Assembly: GCA_910586905.1 (NCBI GenBank)
Contig: CAJUIV010000003.1
Location: forward strand, 18,929 to 82,928
Reading direction: 5' to 3'
Length of the DNA stretch: 64,000 nucleotides
Origin: an uncultured Christensenellaceae bacterium
GTDB taxonomy: Bacteria > Bacillota > Clostridia > Christensenellales > CAG-314
Under the pieces are notes generated by a model. It worked only from the letters and a program-made list of their open reading frames with translations. It searched no databases and was not told the DNA's origin. A program made the position numbers and the translations under genes. Of the stretch, positions 49,884 to 59,389 are shown piece after piece (position 1 is the stretch's first letter; each line of letters opens with the position of its first letter).

Positions 49884-52271
49884 CTATTTTAAAGTTAGAA
49901 CCGTAACTCCGCTTTCACCTTCGCCGTAAACTCCCAATCTAAAATCAGCCACGTTCGGATGTTTTTTAAAATGAGCATGCAGTCCTGCTCGCAATTTACC
50001 CGTTCCAATACCGTGAATAACCCAAAGTTGGGATACGCCCGACAAAACTGCGGAGTCTATAAAAGCGTCCACGTTGGCAATCGCCTCGTCTACGGTTTGG
50101 CCGATTACGTTTATCTCGTTATTAAAACGCCTAGTATTGATTTCCGTTTTAGACCGCTGTCGGTTTTGGCAAAAACGAGATTTTTTCTGAATATTATTTT
50201 CAGTCTTACAATAATACAAATCGTCCGACGTTACCTCGGTAGTTATACTGCCGCATTTAACTTTTATTCGGTTTTCAGACTTAACGTCTATAACCTTAAC
50301 TTGTACGCCTAATTTTCGGGAGAACAACAAGTCCCCCGCTTTTACAGAGTCATATTTTACTTTTTCACCCGTAAAAATAACAACTTCGCTATCCTCTACG
50401 CTGTCCGCAGCGTCGATTTCAGAAAGCTTTTTAGTTATAGACCGAGCGGCAAATAAGTCTTTATCTGATACGACGTCCTTGTTAAGTATCTCTTTGATTT
50501 CATTTATAAGCTCCGCTGCCTCTTCTTTCGCTTTTGCAACTATTTTCTTTGCTTCCTCTCTCGAACCTTCCAAAAGCTTATTTCGTTCGTTTTGCAAACT
50601 GCCGTTTAGCTTTTCGGCGCGTTGTTTTTCCGATACTAAAGCTCGCCTTTCTTTTTCCAATTCCGCAGCCTTTTGTTCGTACTCTTTACGTATATCGTCC
50701 GCGTTTCTCAACGCTTGTTCAAAAGCTATTTTTTCATCGGATACGTTGTTTTTCGCGTATTCAATTACGTCTTGCCGTAAACCCAATTTTGCCGCTATTG
50801 CTATTGCGTTAGAGCTACCAGGCAGTCCCATTATTAGCTTATAGGTAGGCGCCAACGTTTTTAAGTCGAATTCCATCGATGCGTTTTCAACTCTTTCAGT
50901 TGAAAGAGAATATTCTTTTAACTTTCCGTAATGCGTAGTTATAATACTTTTAGCTCCGCATCTTCGCAAGTAATCGGTAATAGCAAGAGCCAAAGCCGTT
51001 CCCTCGTTCGGCTCGGTTCCCGCTCCCACTTCGTCTATCAAAACCAGTTTGCCGTTATCGGCGATATTAAGGATATCGCGCAAATTAGTCATATGTCCGG
51101 AAAAGGTAGATAAATTCTGTTCTATGCTCTGCTCGTCTCCGATATCGCACAATATATCGTTAAAAAACGAAACTTCGCTTTCTTCTTCACACGGAATAAA
51201 CATACCCGCCATTGCCATAACGCACAACAATCCGACGGTTTTGAGAGTTACCGTTTTACCTCCCGTATTCGGACCGGTAATAACTATCAAATCGTACTCC
51301 TTTCCTAACGATACGGTAACGGGCACAACAGTTTTTCTGTTTAAAAGCGGATGTCTGGCTTTCTTTAAGTTAACTATGCCTTCGTTATTAAATCGCGGCA
51401 AGGTACAACGGTTATCCAACGCGTATTTTACTTTAGCGAATATAACGTCTACATCGCTTATTACGTCTTGAGAAGTAACGATTTTGTTTGAAACCGGCGA
51501 TATCCTATCCGTAAAAGATTGCAGTATACGCTGAATTTCTGCTTTTTCGGCCAAAACAGCCTCGCGAAGAGCGTTATTCAGCTGCACTATAGCCATCGGT
51601 TCGATAAAAAGCGTAGCACCGGTAGCCGATTGGTCGTGAACGATACCGTTTACAAACGATTTATATTCCTGCTTGACCGGAATAACGTACCTATCGCCTC
51701 TTATAGTAACAATCGAATCTTGCAAATACTTCGACATGTCGCTGTTTTTCGTATAGCTTTGCAGTTTCTGTTTAATATCGGCGTTAATCGATTTGATTTT
51801 TTTCCTTATATCATATAAGTCCGAAGAAGCTTTATCGTTCATCTCTTCGTCGGAAATAATTGCAAAATCGATTTCGTTTTCCAAATCCTTATCGGTATAA
51901 AGCGCGTAGGCCTTAGCTTGCAGCAGAGACGTATCGATGCCGTAATCAGTCAAAAGAGCCGTTTGCAGGTTTCTTGACGTACGCAAAACTCTCATAATCT
52001 GCAGCAGATGTTTCATAGACAAGCACGACCCCACGCGAGCAAAAGAGCAAATTTCACTCACGTCGTCTACAGCCAAATCGAACGACGTTTCATATTTAAA
52101 CAAATCGTACGCCTGCCGAGTTTCGGATAAAACCGCTCTCATTTGGTCAACGTCCTCTACAGGCAAAAGATTTAAAGTTTTGTTTTTAGCAACCGAACTT
52201 ATACAAAAAGAACTGACTTCCTTAAGTATATCCTCGAATTGCAATTTTTTTAATGTTTTAGAGTTTATCAT
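49884..52271 (-). CDS. mutS2: Endonuclease MutS2 (ribosome-collision factor type)
   Basis: 795 residues. The core and lever helices are followed by a MutS-type ATPase (TGPNTGGKTVTLKTVG, DEVGAGTEPNEGTAL). A long charged coiled coil comes next (about 520-620), then a KOW-like segment and the C-terminal Smr domain (VIGQTVDEAIANVDAFID, VIHGIGTGKLRAGL). It has no mismatch-reading domain. Family members suppress recombination in some species and in Bacillus act on collided ribosomes. It lies three bases after the U32 peptidase gene. Confidence 0.95.
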   Translation of the reverse strand: MINSKTLKKLQFEDILKEVSSFCISSVAKNKTLNLLPVEDVDQMRAVLSETRQAYDLFKYETSFDLAVDDVSEICSFARVGSCLSMKHLLQIMRVLRTSRNLQTALLTDYGIDTSLLQAKAYALYTDKDLENEIDFAIISDEEMNDKASSDLYDIRKKIKSINADIKQKLQSYTKNSDMSKYLQDSIVTIRGDRYVIPVKQEYKSFVNGIVHDQSATGATLFIEPMAIVQLNNALREAVLAEKAEIQRILQSFTDRISPVSNKIVTSQDVISDVDVIFAKVKYALDNRCTLPRFNNEGIVNLKKARHPLLNRKTVVPVTVSLGKEYDLIVITGPNTGGKTVTLKTVGLLCVMAMAGMFIPCEEESEVSFFNDILCDIGDEQSIEQNLSTFSGHMTNLRDILNIADNGKLVLIDEVGAGTEPNEGTALALAITDYLRRCGAKSIITTHYGKLKEYSLSTERVENASMEFDLKTLAPTYKLIMGLPGSSNAIAIAAKLGLRQDVIEYAKNNVSDEKIAFEQALRNADDIRKEYEQKAAELEKERRALVSEKQRAEKLNGSLQNERNKLLEGSREEAKKIVAKAKEEAAELINEIKEILNKDVVSDKDLFAARSITKKLSEIDAADSVEDSEVVIFTGEKVKYDSVKAGDLLFSRKLGVQVKVIDVKSENRIKVKCGSITTEVTSDDLYYCKTENNIQKKSRFCQNRQRSKTEINTRRFNNEINVIGQTVDEAIANVDAFIDSAVLSGVSQLWVIHGIGTGKLRAGLHAHFKKHPNVADFRLGVYGEGESGVTVLTLK

Positions 52272-52274
52272 ATT

Positions 52275-54521
52275 CTAGTTCACTTTATCGTACAATCTAC
52301 CTTTCGTATAAGGTTTATTTTCTACGTAGCCGTCAAAAACGCCTGTGTTCAAGGAAAGATAATGACTTAAAATTCGATTATCGAAATCTATCAAGTATCT
52401 TCCTTTTGACGTCAATTTGTTTACAACAGATAATTTTTTACCGTTGATAAGTTCAAAAGTACAAGCTTCCCCTCTGCGTCTTTCAATATCAAAAATATTC
52501 CCCAGTTCGTCGCGATACGATAAACGCTCCTTAGCCTTGCAATTTAAACAATCGCATTTATATACTGTTTTATAAGGACAGTGCCGCAGCTTCATCAATA
52601 CGATTTTGCCGTCCGTAAATATTAGACCGCTTTTATTTTTAAATTTTTTAATTTCGTTTATAGTTAATTCCAGCGAATAAACGAACGATTCTGCATCCGA
52701 AAACTCACTCGCTATATAGTCGTTAAAAATATTCAATCCTCCGCCCGCAATATATTTAATCCCGAAGGCGCGAGCGACTTCTACGTGAGCGATATTATGA
52801 CACAATACTTTAAACTTATATTTTTTTAATAAATCCGTCAAATATTCGTCGCATAAAGAGGACGGCACATCCACAAAGCAACCGTATCGGCAAGCTATTT
52901 CAACGGAGTTTGCGTCAATAATATCAGGCTTAAATATCAAATAATTAGCTTTATCCTCAGCTTGCTCCAATTCGTTTTCGCTTCGGCATATAACTGCCAA
53001 GCATTCTCCCGCTTGCTTACTGTTTTCGTTAGATAACTCTGCGTCTACGTTTTGTCCATGCCTATAAACGAACTTGTTTCGATTGGTTATTTTGATTGCT
53101 TCAGCCAGTTTTTCGAGCGCGCTTCTGCGCAATTCGTTTAACTGCGCCTTGTTAATAAACAGCGTTTTATCAATGTTTGTTACTATGTCTGTAATAGTAA
53201 AGTACGAATTGCCGCTTTTAGATAGTTGACGTTCGATTTCTTCGATAGATATCGGTTTACTAATAGCCAACTGGGCGACGAAATCACCGTGAACGCTTAC
53301 GCTTAAACCTTGACATTTAGCCGTTAAAATTGTCTGACTGTTAGCTTTAGCTTCGAAACAAAGCTCGGCGGATAACTTACGCCGATTTGCCGATATACTG
53401 CGGCATTGTAAAGTCGACGTAGTTACGCACACAGTCATTCCGTCCGAAACCGACCCGTCGAACTTAGCACGCACGCGTCCGCTTCCGCTCTCAACAACTC
53501 TACCGCCGCAAACCTCCTCGCCTCTTTTTAATACTTTTAAACCGTCGCCTTTTTCAAGCCTAACGGGAGTAAGAACAAAACCGTTTTTAATTTCGCCGAT
53601 TTTAACGCCTGTATGATTTTGACACTTATCATATACGATTTTGCCGTTTTCTCCAAACAAATAACCGTTAGACTGCATCTCTCGGTTATAAATTAGCTTC
53701 AGAAACCGTAAATCGTCTTGATCGTACGCAAAACCGTTATCGAATACTTTTTTGTAGATTTGCGAAGCTGCGCCCGCGTATTCTGCCCGACGATTTCTTC
53801 CCTCTATTTTAAAAGTCGAAACACCCGCTTCAACGAGCTTGGACACAGTATCCAACCCGTGAATATCGTGCGCGGAAAGCAGATACCCTTTTGAGCCGGA
53901 ACCTGCAAAATACTTTTTACGGCAAGGCTGAGCGCACAAACCTCTATTCCCGCTGTTACCTCCGACCATTGCCGACAACAAACACTGCCCGGATTGGCAA
54001 ACGCACATTGCTCCGTGTAAAAAACACTCTACTTTTATTCCGGTTGACGCAATGCTTTTTATATCTTTCAAAGAGCATTCCCTAGCGCAAACGACAGTCG
54101 TAGCGCCGCATTTTTTTACAAATTCCGCTCCTGATTTATCATGAATATTGAGCTGCGTACTCGCTATAATCTCAAAAGGTTTAGGCAATTTAGCCGCCAA
54201 ACGCATAAGATACAAATCGGTAACAATAATACCGTCGGCATTCGCTTGATACGCGTAATTTATTATTTCAACCGCTTTTTCGATTTCGTCGTTTTTAATT
54301 GAAGTATTTACCGCTACGTACACTTTCACTCCGTAAAAATGACAGTAATCAATCCAATATTCCAGATTTTCCGAAGTAAAATTCGGAGCTTTCATTCGAG
54401 CGTTAAAATTATCCAGTCCCAAATAAACTGCGTCGCAGCCGTTATTCACAGACGTTATAAGCTGTTCAACGCTTCCTGCCGGAGCCAGTATTTCTAAGTT
54501 TTTCCGCAATACTTCTGTCAA
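52275..54521 (-). CDS. U32 family protein (RlhA-type, with DUF3656)
   Basis: 748 residues. The N-terminal U32 domain has ILAPAGS, YLGLDNFNAR, CFLHGAMCVCQSGQCLLS and NRGLCAQPCRKKY, which hold the four conserved cysteines. The central beta-rich part (about 300-400) and extra C-terminal region match the long U32 group that includes E. coli RlhA. Members of this group hydroxylate rRNA or tRNA bases and need prephenate; older annotation as collagenase-like peptidase is doubtful. It is close to mutS2 and pheT. A chorismate mutase that makes prephenate is at 11.3 kb. Confidence 0.88.
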   Translation of the reverse strand: MTEVLRKNLEILAPAGSVEQLITSVNNGCDAVYLGLDNFNARMKAPNFTSENLEYWIDYCHFYGVKVYVAVNTSIKNDEIEKAVEIINYAYQANADGIIVTDLYLMRLAAKLPKPFEIIASTQLNIHDKSGAEFVKKCGATTVVCARECSLKDIKSIASTGIKVECFLHGAMCVCQSGQCLLSAMVGGNSGNRGLCAQPCRKKYFAGSGSKGYLLSAHDIHGLDTVSKLVEAGVSTFKIEGRNRRAEYAGAASQIYKKVFDNGFAYDQDDLRFLKLIYNREMQSNGYLFGENGKIVYDKCQNHTGVKIGEIKNGFVLTPVRLEKGDGLKVLKRGEEVCGGRVVESGSGRVRAKFDGSVSDGMTVCVTTSTLQCRSISANRRKLSAELCFEAKANSQTILTAKCQGLSVSVHGDFVAQLAISKPISIEEIERQLSKSGNSYFTITDIVTNIDKTLFINKAQLNELRRSALEKLAEAIKITNRNKFVYRHGQNVDAELSNENSKQAGECLAVICRSENELEQAEDKANYLIFKPDIIDANSVEIACRYGCFVDVPSSLCDEYLTDLLKKYKFKVLCHNIAHVEVARAFGIKYIAGGGLNIFNDYIASEFSDAESFVYSLELTINEIKKFKNKSGLIFTDGKIVLMKLRHCPYKTVYKCDCLNCKAKERLSYRDELGNIFDIERRRGEACTFELINGKKLSVVNKLTSKGRYLIDFDNRILSHYLSLNTGVFDGYVENKPYTKGRLYDKVN

Positions 54522-54535
54522 TCGAATCGTTTAAC

Positions 54536-56911
54536 TCAGCGTAATTTTACGCCGAATTTCTCCATTATATTTTTCAAAGCTTTGTTGATCAATTTTTCCA
54601 CGTCTTTTTCTTGAAGCGTTTTATTTTTATCGCGCAGCACTACGGAAACGGCCAAACTTTTTTTACCTTTTCCAAGCTGTTCACTTCTGTAAACGTCAAA
54701 CAACTCCGCGCATTCCACAAGATTATAAGAACAGAACTCGTCTAAAATATCCTGAGCGGCAACGTCCTCGTCGCATAGAAAAGCAAAATCTCTAGTAACT
54801 GACGGATACTTAGCAAAAGGTTCGAACTTAAATTCGCGGCATTTGAATTCGAAAAGTTTGTCTAAGCACAATTCGGCGTACATGCAACCCGTTTCGATAT
54901 CGAAATTGCCCGAAACTTTGGGATGAATTTTTCCAAAATATCCTATCTTTTCATTATTTATTATAATATCTGCCGAAATGCCGGGATGTAAAATCGACGA
55001 AGAGGCTCGTTCGAGTTTAATATTATCGCTGGTAAACGTTCTTACTACTTGCAGCACGTCTTGTCTAAAAGAGTCGAAATCGGTTTCTGTCGCGCACATA
55101 GACAATCGAAGTTGCTCGTAAGGAAGCTTATTTAAAGGCAATTCATCCGCCAGATAAACTTTGCCGACTTCAAACAAGCGCAAAGCGCCGTTATTTCGCG
55201 ACAGATTCAGCGAAACGCATTGCAACATATTCGGAGCAAGTTCTCTATTCATCATAGACAATTCTTCGCCTATCGGGTTAAGTAATTTTATATACTTCTT
55301 GTTATCCGTAATTTGAACGTTAGCTTTTGCAAACAGGTCTTTTCCTCCGAAAGGATAGAAAATACATTCGTCGTATCGCAATCCCGTCAAAATATTCTTA
55401 AGTTTGTCGACGTCCATGTTGATTTCGCTTTTACCGCCGCAAGTTATTTGAGAATTTTCCAGTAAAGTTCCACTTATATTATCGTAACCGTAAACGCGAA
55501 TCAACTCTTCCACAATATCGCAATCGCGGACAATATCGTCGCGGTACGGAGGTACCACGCACGTTATCGTACCGTTTTCGATTTCCGCATTGATTTCGAG
55601 AGAATCAAGTATTTTTATAATCGATTCGTTAGGAATGGAAATTCCCAAAAGACTTTCTATTTTATTTAAAGAGCAAGTTATCGTTTTATTTTCCGCCGTT
55701 TCTCCGTAACCTATTCTTCCGCGGGTAACTTTTCCGCAACCCAACTCTTCGGCAAGGTGCAGCGCGCGCGAAAGCCCCAAATTGTTAGTATAGGTTTCTA
55801 TCCCTTTTTCAAAGCGCGCGGAAGAATCCGAACGCAATCCCAACTTACGGCTTGTACGCCGCACGTTCATTCGAGCGAATGAGGCGGATTCGAACAACAC
55901 ACATCCCGTGTCGTCTTTTATTCCTGAATTAACTCCTCCCATAATTCCTGCTAATCCTACCGCCCTATTATTATCGGCGATAACTAAATCGTCATTGTTC
56001 AAAACGTATTCTTTCCCATCCAAAGGAACAATTTTTTCGCCGTCGTCCGCGCGGCGTACGACAATAGTTTTGTCTAGTATATCTTTATAATCGAACGCAT
56101 GCATCGGCTGACCGATTTCAAATAAGACGTAGTTAGTTATATCTACTATATTGTTTATTCCGCGCAATCCGACTTTAGCCAAACGACAGGTTAACCATAA
56201 GGGAGATTTTTCGATTTTTACGTCGGTTAAACCCTGCATATAATAGCCTTTGCAGATATCCGTAGCAAGAACGCGGACGTTTACCAAATCTTTTGTATCG
56301 ACATCGTTTTCAGAAAACGAAACGTCAGGCTTGCGGCAAGTTTTTCCCAACGCCACGGCAATCTCGCGCGAAAGACCGAGTACGCTATTGCAATCTTGTC
56401 TGTTTGCGGGGACGCTTACGTCGATTACGTAGTCGTCGATGCCCACTTCTTTTCGAATATCTTGTCCTATAACGGCTTCGCTTTTCAAAATCAAAACGCC
56501 GTCAGCGTCCGCATTGGGATACATATCTCCGTTTATCCCCAATTCTTCTCCGCCGCAAAACATTCCCCAAGATTCTTCCCCGCGCATTTTACCTTTGGTA
56601 ATATGCAAACCGTTTGCAAGATTAGCGTTATGCAAGGCAACAGGCACTTTGTCTCCTACTTTAACGTTATGGTCATTCGTTACTATAGGTATAATTTCGC
56701 CGCCTATATCAACTTTGCAACAAAGCAGCCTTTCGGCATTTGGATGTTGTGTAATTTCTTGTATACGGCAAACTTTAACGTTGGTTACTTTTTCGCCAAG
56801 ATAAACGACCTCTTCTATCTCCAAACCGACGTCAACCATTTTTTTACATAGCGTATCGATGTCTTCGGTAATATCAACGTAATCTTTAATCCAAGATAAA
56901 GGTAATTTCAT
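54536..56911 (-). CDS. pheT: Phenylalanine-tRNA ligase beta subunit
   Basis: 791 residues, normal length. The N-terminus KLPLSWIKDYVDI leads into an EMAP-type tRNA-binding domain (about 40-150). B3/B4 editing and B5 domains come next, then the catalytic-like core and the C-terminal FDX-ACB anticodon-binding domain (FAKYPSVTRDFAFLCDE). It pairs with PheS in an alpha2-beta2 synthetase. It starts 12 bases after pheS and is controlled by the same T-box. Confidence 0.96.
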   Translation of the reverse strand: MKLPLSWIKDYVDITEDIDTLCKKMVDVGLEIEEVVYLGEKVTNVKVCRIQEITQHPNAERLLCCKVDIGGEIIPIVTNDHNVKVGDKVPVALHNANLANGLHITKGKMRGEESWGMFCGGEELGINGDMYPNADADGVLILKSEAVIGQDIRKEVGIDDYVIDVSVPANRQDCNSVLGLSREIAVALGKTCRKPDVSFSENDVDTKDLVNVRVLATDICKGYYMQGLTDVKIEKSPLWLTCRLAKVGLRGINNIVDITNYVLFEIGQPMHAFDYKDILDKTIVVRRADDGEKIVPLDGKEYVLNNDDLVIADNNRAVGLAGIMGGVNSGIKDDTGCVLFESASFARMNVRRTSRKLGLRSDSSARFEKGIETYTNNLGLSRALHLAEELGCGKVTRGRIGYGETAENKTITCSLNKIESLLGISIPNESIIKILDSLEINAEIENGTITCVVPPYRDDIVRDCDIVEELIRVYGYDNISGTLLENSQITCGGKSEINMDVDKLKNILTGLRYDECIFYPFGGKDLFAKANVQITDNKKYIKLLNPIGEELSMMNRELAPNMLQCVSLNLSRNNGALRLFEVGKVYLADELPLNKLPYEQLRLSMCATETDFDSFRQDVLQVVRTFTSDNIKLERASSSILHPGISADIIINNEKIGYFGKIHPKVSGNFDIETGCMYAELCLDKLFEFKCREFKFEPFAKYPSVTRDFAFLCDEDVAAQDILDEFCSYNLVECAELFDVYRSEQLGKGKKSLAVSVVLRDKNKTLQEKDVEKLINKALKNIMEKFGVKLR

Positions 56912-56923
56912 ATTTGCAATCTC

Positions 56924-57940
56924 CTACTTGACAAATTGTTTCAAAAAGCGTTTATCGTTTTCGTAAAATAATCTTATATCGGGAATTCCGTATTTTATAA
57001 TCGCTATTCTTTCAACGCCCATACCGAACGCGTAACCGTTATATTTTCCGCTATCTATGCCGCTGTTTTCTAAGACGTAGGGATTAACCATGCCTGCGCC
57101 CAACACTTCAATCCATCCCGTACCCTTGCACAGCGAACAGCCCTTTCCTCCGCAATTACTGCAAGTTAAGTCCACTTCCACGCTAGGTTCCGTAAACGGG
57201 AAAAACGACGGACGAAAACGCACTTTCGTGTTGGAGCCGAACAAGTGTGAAGCGATATATTCGAGCGTGCCTTTCAAATCGCGGAGCGTAACGTTTTTAT
57301 CCACTACCAATCCTTCGATTTGATGAAATACGGGCGAATGAGATGCGTCGCTGTCCGAACGGAACACTTTGCCGGGGCAAATCATTTTTATTGGAGGCTG
57401 TTTCTTTTCCATAAGACGCGCCTGCATAGGCGAAGTATGCGTACGTAATAAAATACTGTCTGTTATATAGAAAGTATCTTGCATATCGCGCGCTGGGTGG
57501 TCTTCCGGAATATTAAGCGCTTGGAAATTATAATAATCCGTTTCGATTTCCGGTCCGGAAGCTACTTCAAATCCCATAGCAATCATCAAATTACAGATTT
57601 CATTTTCAACCAAAGTAATCGGATGCAATGCCCCCCAAGGCTTTACCGACGTCAAACTTACGTCGATTTTTTCATTTTGCAATTTTTCCTGCATTTCAAG
57701 TTCTTTTACCTTAAAGAGTTTTTCCTGCAATGCGTTTTCGATAAAATTGCGTAATTCGTTAACTTTTGCACCGAATACCGGACGTTCCTCCGAAGGCAAA
57801 TTTTTTATTTCCTTCAGTAAAGCGGTCAACTCTCCCGACTTTCCCAAATATTTTACTTTCATATCCTGTACTTCCGAAATTTTAACGCAGGATTTGACTT
57901 CCGCTTCGAAACTACTTTTTATTTCTGCAATCTTGCTCAT
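56924..57940 (-). CDS. pheS: Phenylalanine-tRNA ligase alpha subunit
   Basis: 338 residues. An N-terminal coiled coil (1-85) is followed by the class II catalytic core (HPITLVENEI, RTHTSPMQAR, GKVFRSDSDASHSPVFHQIEGLVVD, GMGVERIA). It also has a Cys4-type insert, CSNCGGKGCSLCKGTGW, seen in some Firmicute PheS proteins. It charges tRNA-Phe. ATG 57940 has AAGGAG five bases upstream; a GTG at 57946 is too close to that site. Confidence 0.96.
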   Translation of the reverse strand: MSKIAEIKSSFEAEVKSCVKISEVQDMKVKYLGKSGELTALLKEIKNLPSEERPVFGAKVNELRNFIENALQEKLFKVKELEMQEKLQNEKIDVSLTSVKPWGALHPITLVENEICNLMIAMGFEVASGPEIETDYYNFQALNIPEDHPARDMQDTFYITDSILLRTHTSPMQARLMEKKQPPIKMICPGKVFRSDSDASHSPVFHQIEGLVVDKNVTLRDLKGTLEYIASHLFGSNTKVRFRPSFFPFTEPSVEVDLTCSNCGGKGCSLCKGTGWIEVLGAGMVNPYVLENSGIDSGKYNGYAFGMGVERIAIIKYGIPDIRLFYENDKRFLKQFVK

Positions 57941-57976
57941 ATTCACTCCTTAAAACTATATAATTCATAAATAAAA

Positions 57977-58220
57977 ACGCCCCAGAACGACATACGTCGT
58001 CTTAGGGCGATAAATTACCGCGGTACCACCTAATTTCGAGAATAAACCCAATAGCTTTTCTCCTCGTTGTTCAATAACGGAAACAAACCGCAAACGACTA
58101 ATGCAGATTTTCATCGTTTGAACTCGAAAGCGAATATCTTTTTGCGCAAAGACGAGGCTTTCACCTTTCCCCGTTCGCTGTAACTTTGTTTATCGCAAAC
58201 TCTTACACTTTGTCAACGTT
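57977..58220 (-). promoter_or_regulatory. T-box leader controlling pheST
   Basis: The minus-strand leader carries the T-box core AGGTGGTACCGCGG (58031-58018) that pairs with the tRNA acceptor end. About 10 bases on is a 14-bp terminator hairpin (58008-57979) followed by TTTTTATTT. A TTC in the context GAGTTCAAACG (58122-58120), about 100 bases into the transcript, is the likely specifier for Phe. Uncharged tRNA-Phe should favour the antiterminator and switch pheST on. Confidence 0.9.
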
Positions 58221-58227
58221 TTTTTTC

Positions 58228-58256
58228 AGTATATCAAATTGTTGACAAAATGACAA
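58228..58256 (-). promoter_or_regulatory. Promoter of the pheST T-box transcript
   Basis: On the minus strand TTGTCA (58256-58251), 17 bases, TATACT (58233-58228), directly before the T-box leader. Confidence 0.75.
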
Positions 58257-58283
58257 GAGTTTTTAGCCATAAAGAATAATAAT

Positions 58284-58967
58284 TTACGAAGAACCCAACA
58301 AGAGTCCGCCTTGCAGAAACGTTTGAGGAACTTTACCGATTATAACGCTTTCACAAATTAAAATCGGAGTTGAAGTCTCGACAGTCGTATGAGCAGTAGG
58401 AATAATTATATCTACTTTGCTCAAAACGTTTATATAAATTCTATGAAGCGTTTGATTTATTCCCGCCGTTTCGAAACTTGACGTAAAATTGCAGTTTACT
58501 ACGCCTATAGGCGATACGACTATATTGATTTTGGGACCTTTTTCGGCAAACAACGGAATTCCCGATAACGTCCCCAAAGGTATATTGACGTCGAAAGACG
58601 CTAATTCGTTGATTTTTTTCTGCGACAGCATCGCAGTATTGCGCGCCAAAGTATTTACCAAAGAACTGTTGGCGGAAATCATTATTATTTCATTGTCGGT
58701 GTTCTTTTCGATATTTACCAATTCGCTGTAGTCGGTGTGTTCGCTTAAAGCCAAACAAACGGCTTCGTTCACTACTCTCGCGGTTTCCGATTTAATACGA
58801 GTTTCTGCAACGTCCAAAATCGTAGGCGTCATAGATTTCCAATAAATCCAAATCGCCAAAGAAACGGCTATCACCAAAAGCAAAACCACAGCTATAATAA
58901 TTTTATTTAAAATTTTACGCTTTTTAGTTTGCTTCGCTTTAGCGTTTACCACAGCATACCTATACAT
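58284..58967 (-). CDS. yunB: Sporulation protein YunB
   Basis: 227 residues. A basic N-terminus and one membrane helix (about 22-44) precede the YunB domain: MTPTILDVAETRIKSETARVVNEAV, DYSELVNIEKNTDNEI, IPLGTLSGIPLFAEKGP and INQTLHRIYINV. In Bacillus it is a mother-cell sporulation gene needed for normal spore formation; its biochemistry is not known. ATG 58967 has AAGGTG nearby. It follows spoVAE in the same direction, 49 bases on, so it could share the spoVA transcript. Confidence 0.9.
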   Translation of the reverse strand: MYRYAVVNAKAKQTKKRKILNKIIIAVVLLLVIAVSLAIWIYWKSMTPTILDVAETRIKSETARVVNEAVCLALSEHTDYSELVNIEKNTDNEIIMISANSSLVNTLARNTAMLSQKKINELASFDVNIPLGTLSGIPLFAEKGPKINIVVSPIGVVNCNFTSSFETAGINQTLHRIYINVLSKVDIIIPTAHTTVETSTPILICESVIIGKVPQTFLQGGLLLGSS

Positions 58968-59016
58968 ACAGCACCTTTTGCCACATTATATTCTCATTAT
59001 GCGGCAAACGTTACAA

Positions 59017-59388
59017 CTATTTCTTTTTAGTACGCGGTTTGAATATAGTTGCAACAAGGTATCCGGATACTATGGCAATCGATATTCCCGTAGCGCAGGC
59101 GGCGAGACCGCCTTTAAGCGCGCCGTAAAATCCTTCGGATTTAGCGGCTTTTACGGCTCCTTTAACAAGCGCGGAACCAAAACCGGAAATAGGTATACTG
59201 GCTCCCGCGCCGGCAAATTCTATAAGTTTGCTGTACAATCCAAAGCCTTCCAGAACCGCTCCAGCAATCAAAAACAAAACGAGTATTTTGCCGTTAGTTA
59301 AGTGCGTCCAGTTTATTATAATCTGTCCTATCAAACAAATCGCGCCTCCTACAAGAAACGCTTTAATAAACATTAAAAATATTTCCAT
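59017..59388 (-). CDS. spoVAE: Stage V sporulation protein AE
   Basis: 123 residues with about four membrane helices and the family motifs FLVGGAICLIGQ, EFAGAGASIPISGFGSALVKGA and EGFYGALKGGL. With SpoVAC and SpoVAD it forms the channel complex that loads dipicolinic acid into the forespore and releases it at germination. ATG 59388 lies just after the spoVAD stop; a longer TTG start at 59409 is less likely. Confidence 0.93.
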   Translation of the reverse strand: MEIFLMFIKAFLVGGAICLIGQIIINWTHLTNGKILVLFLIAGAVLEGFGLYSKLIEFAGAGASIPISGFGSALVKGAVKAAKSEGFYGALKGGLAACATGISIAIVSGYLVATIFKPRTKKK

Positions 59389-59389
59389 A

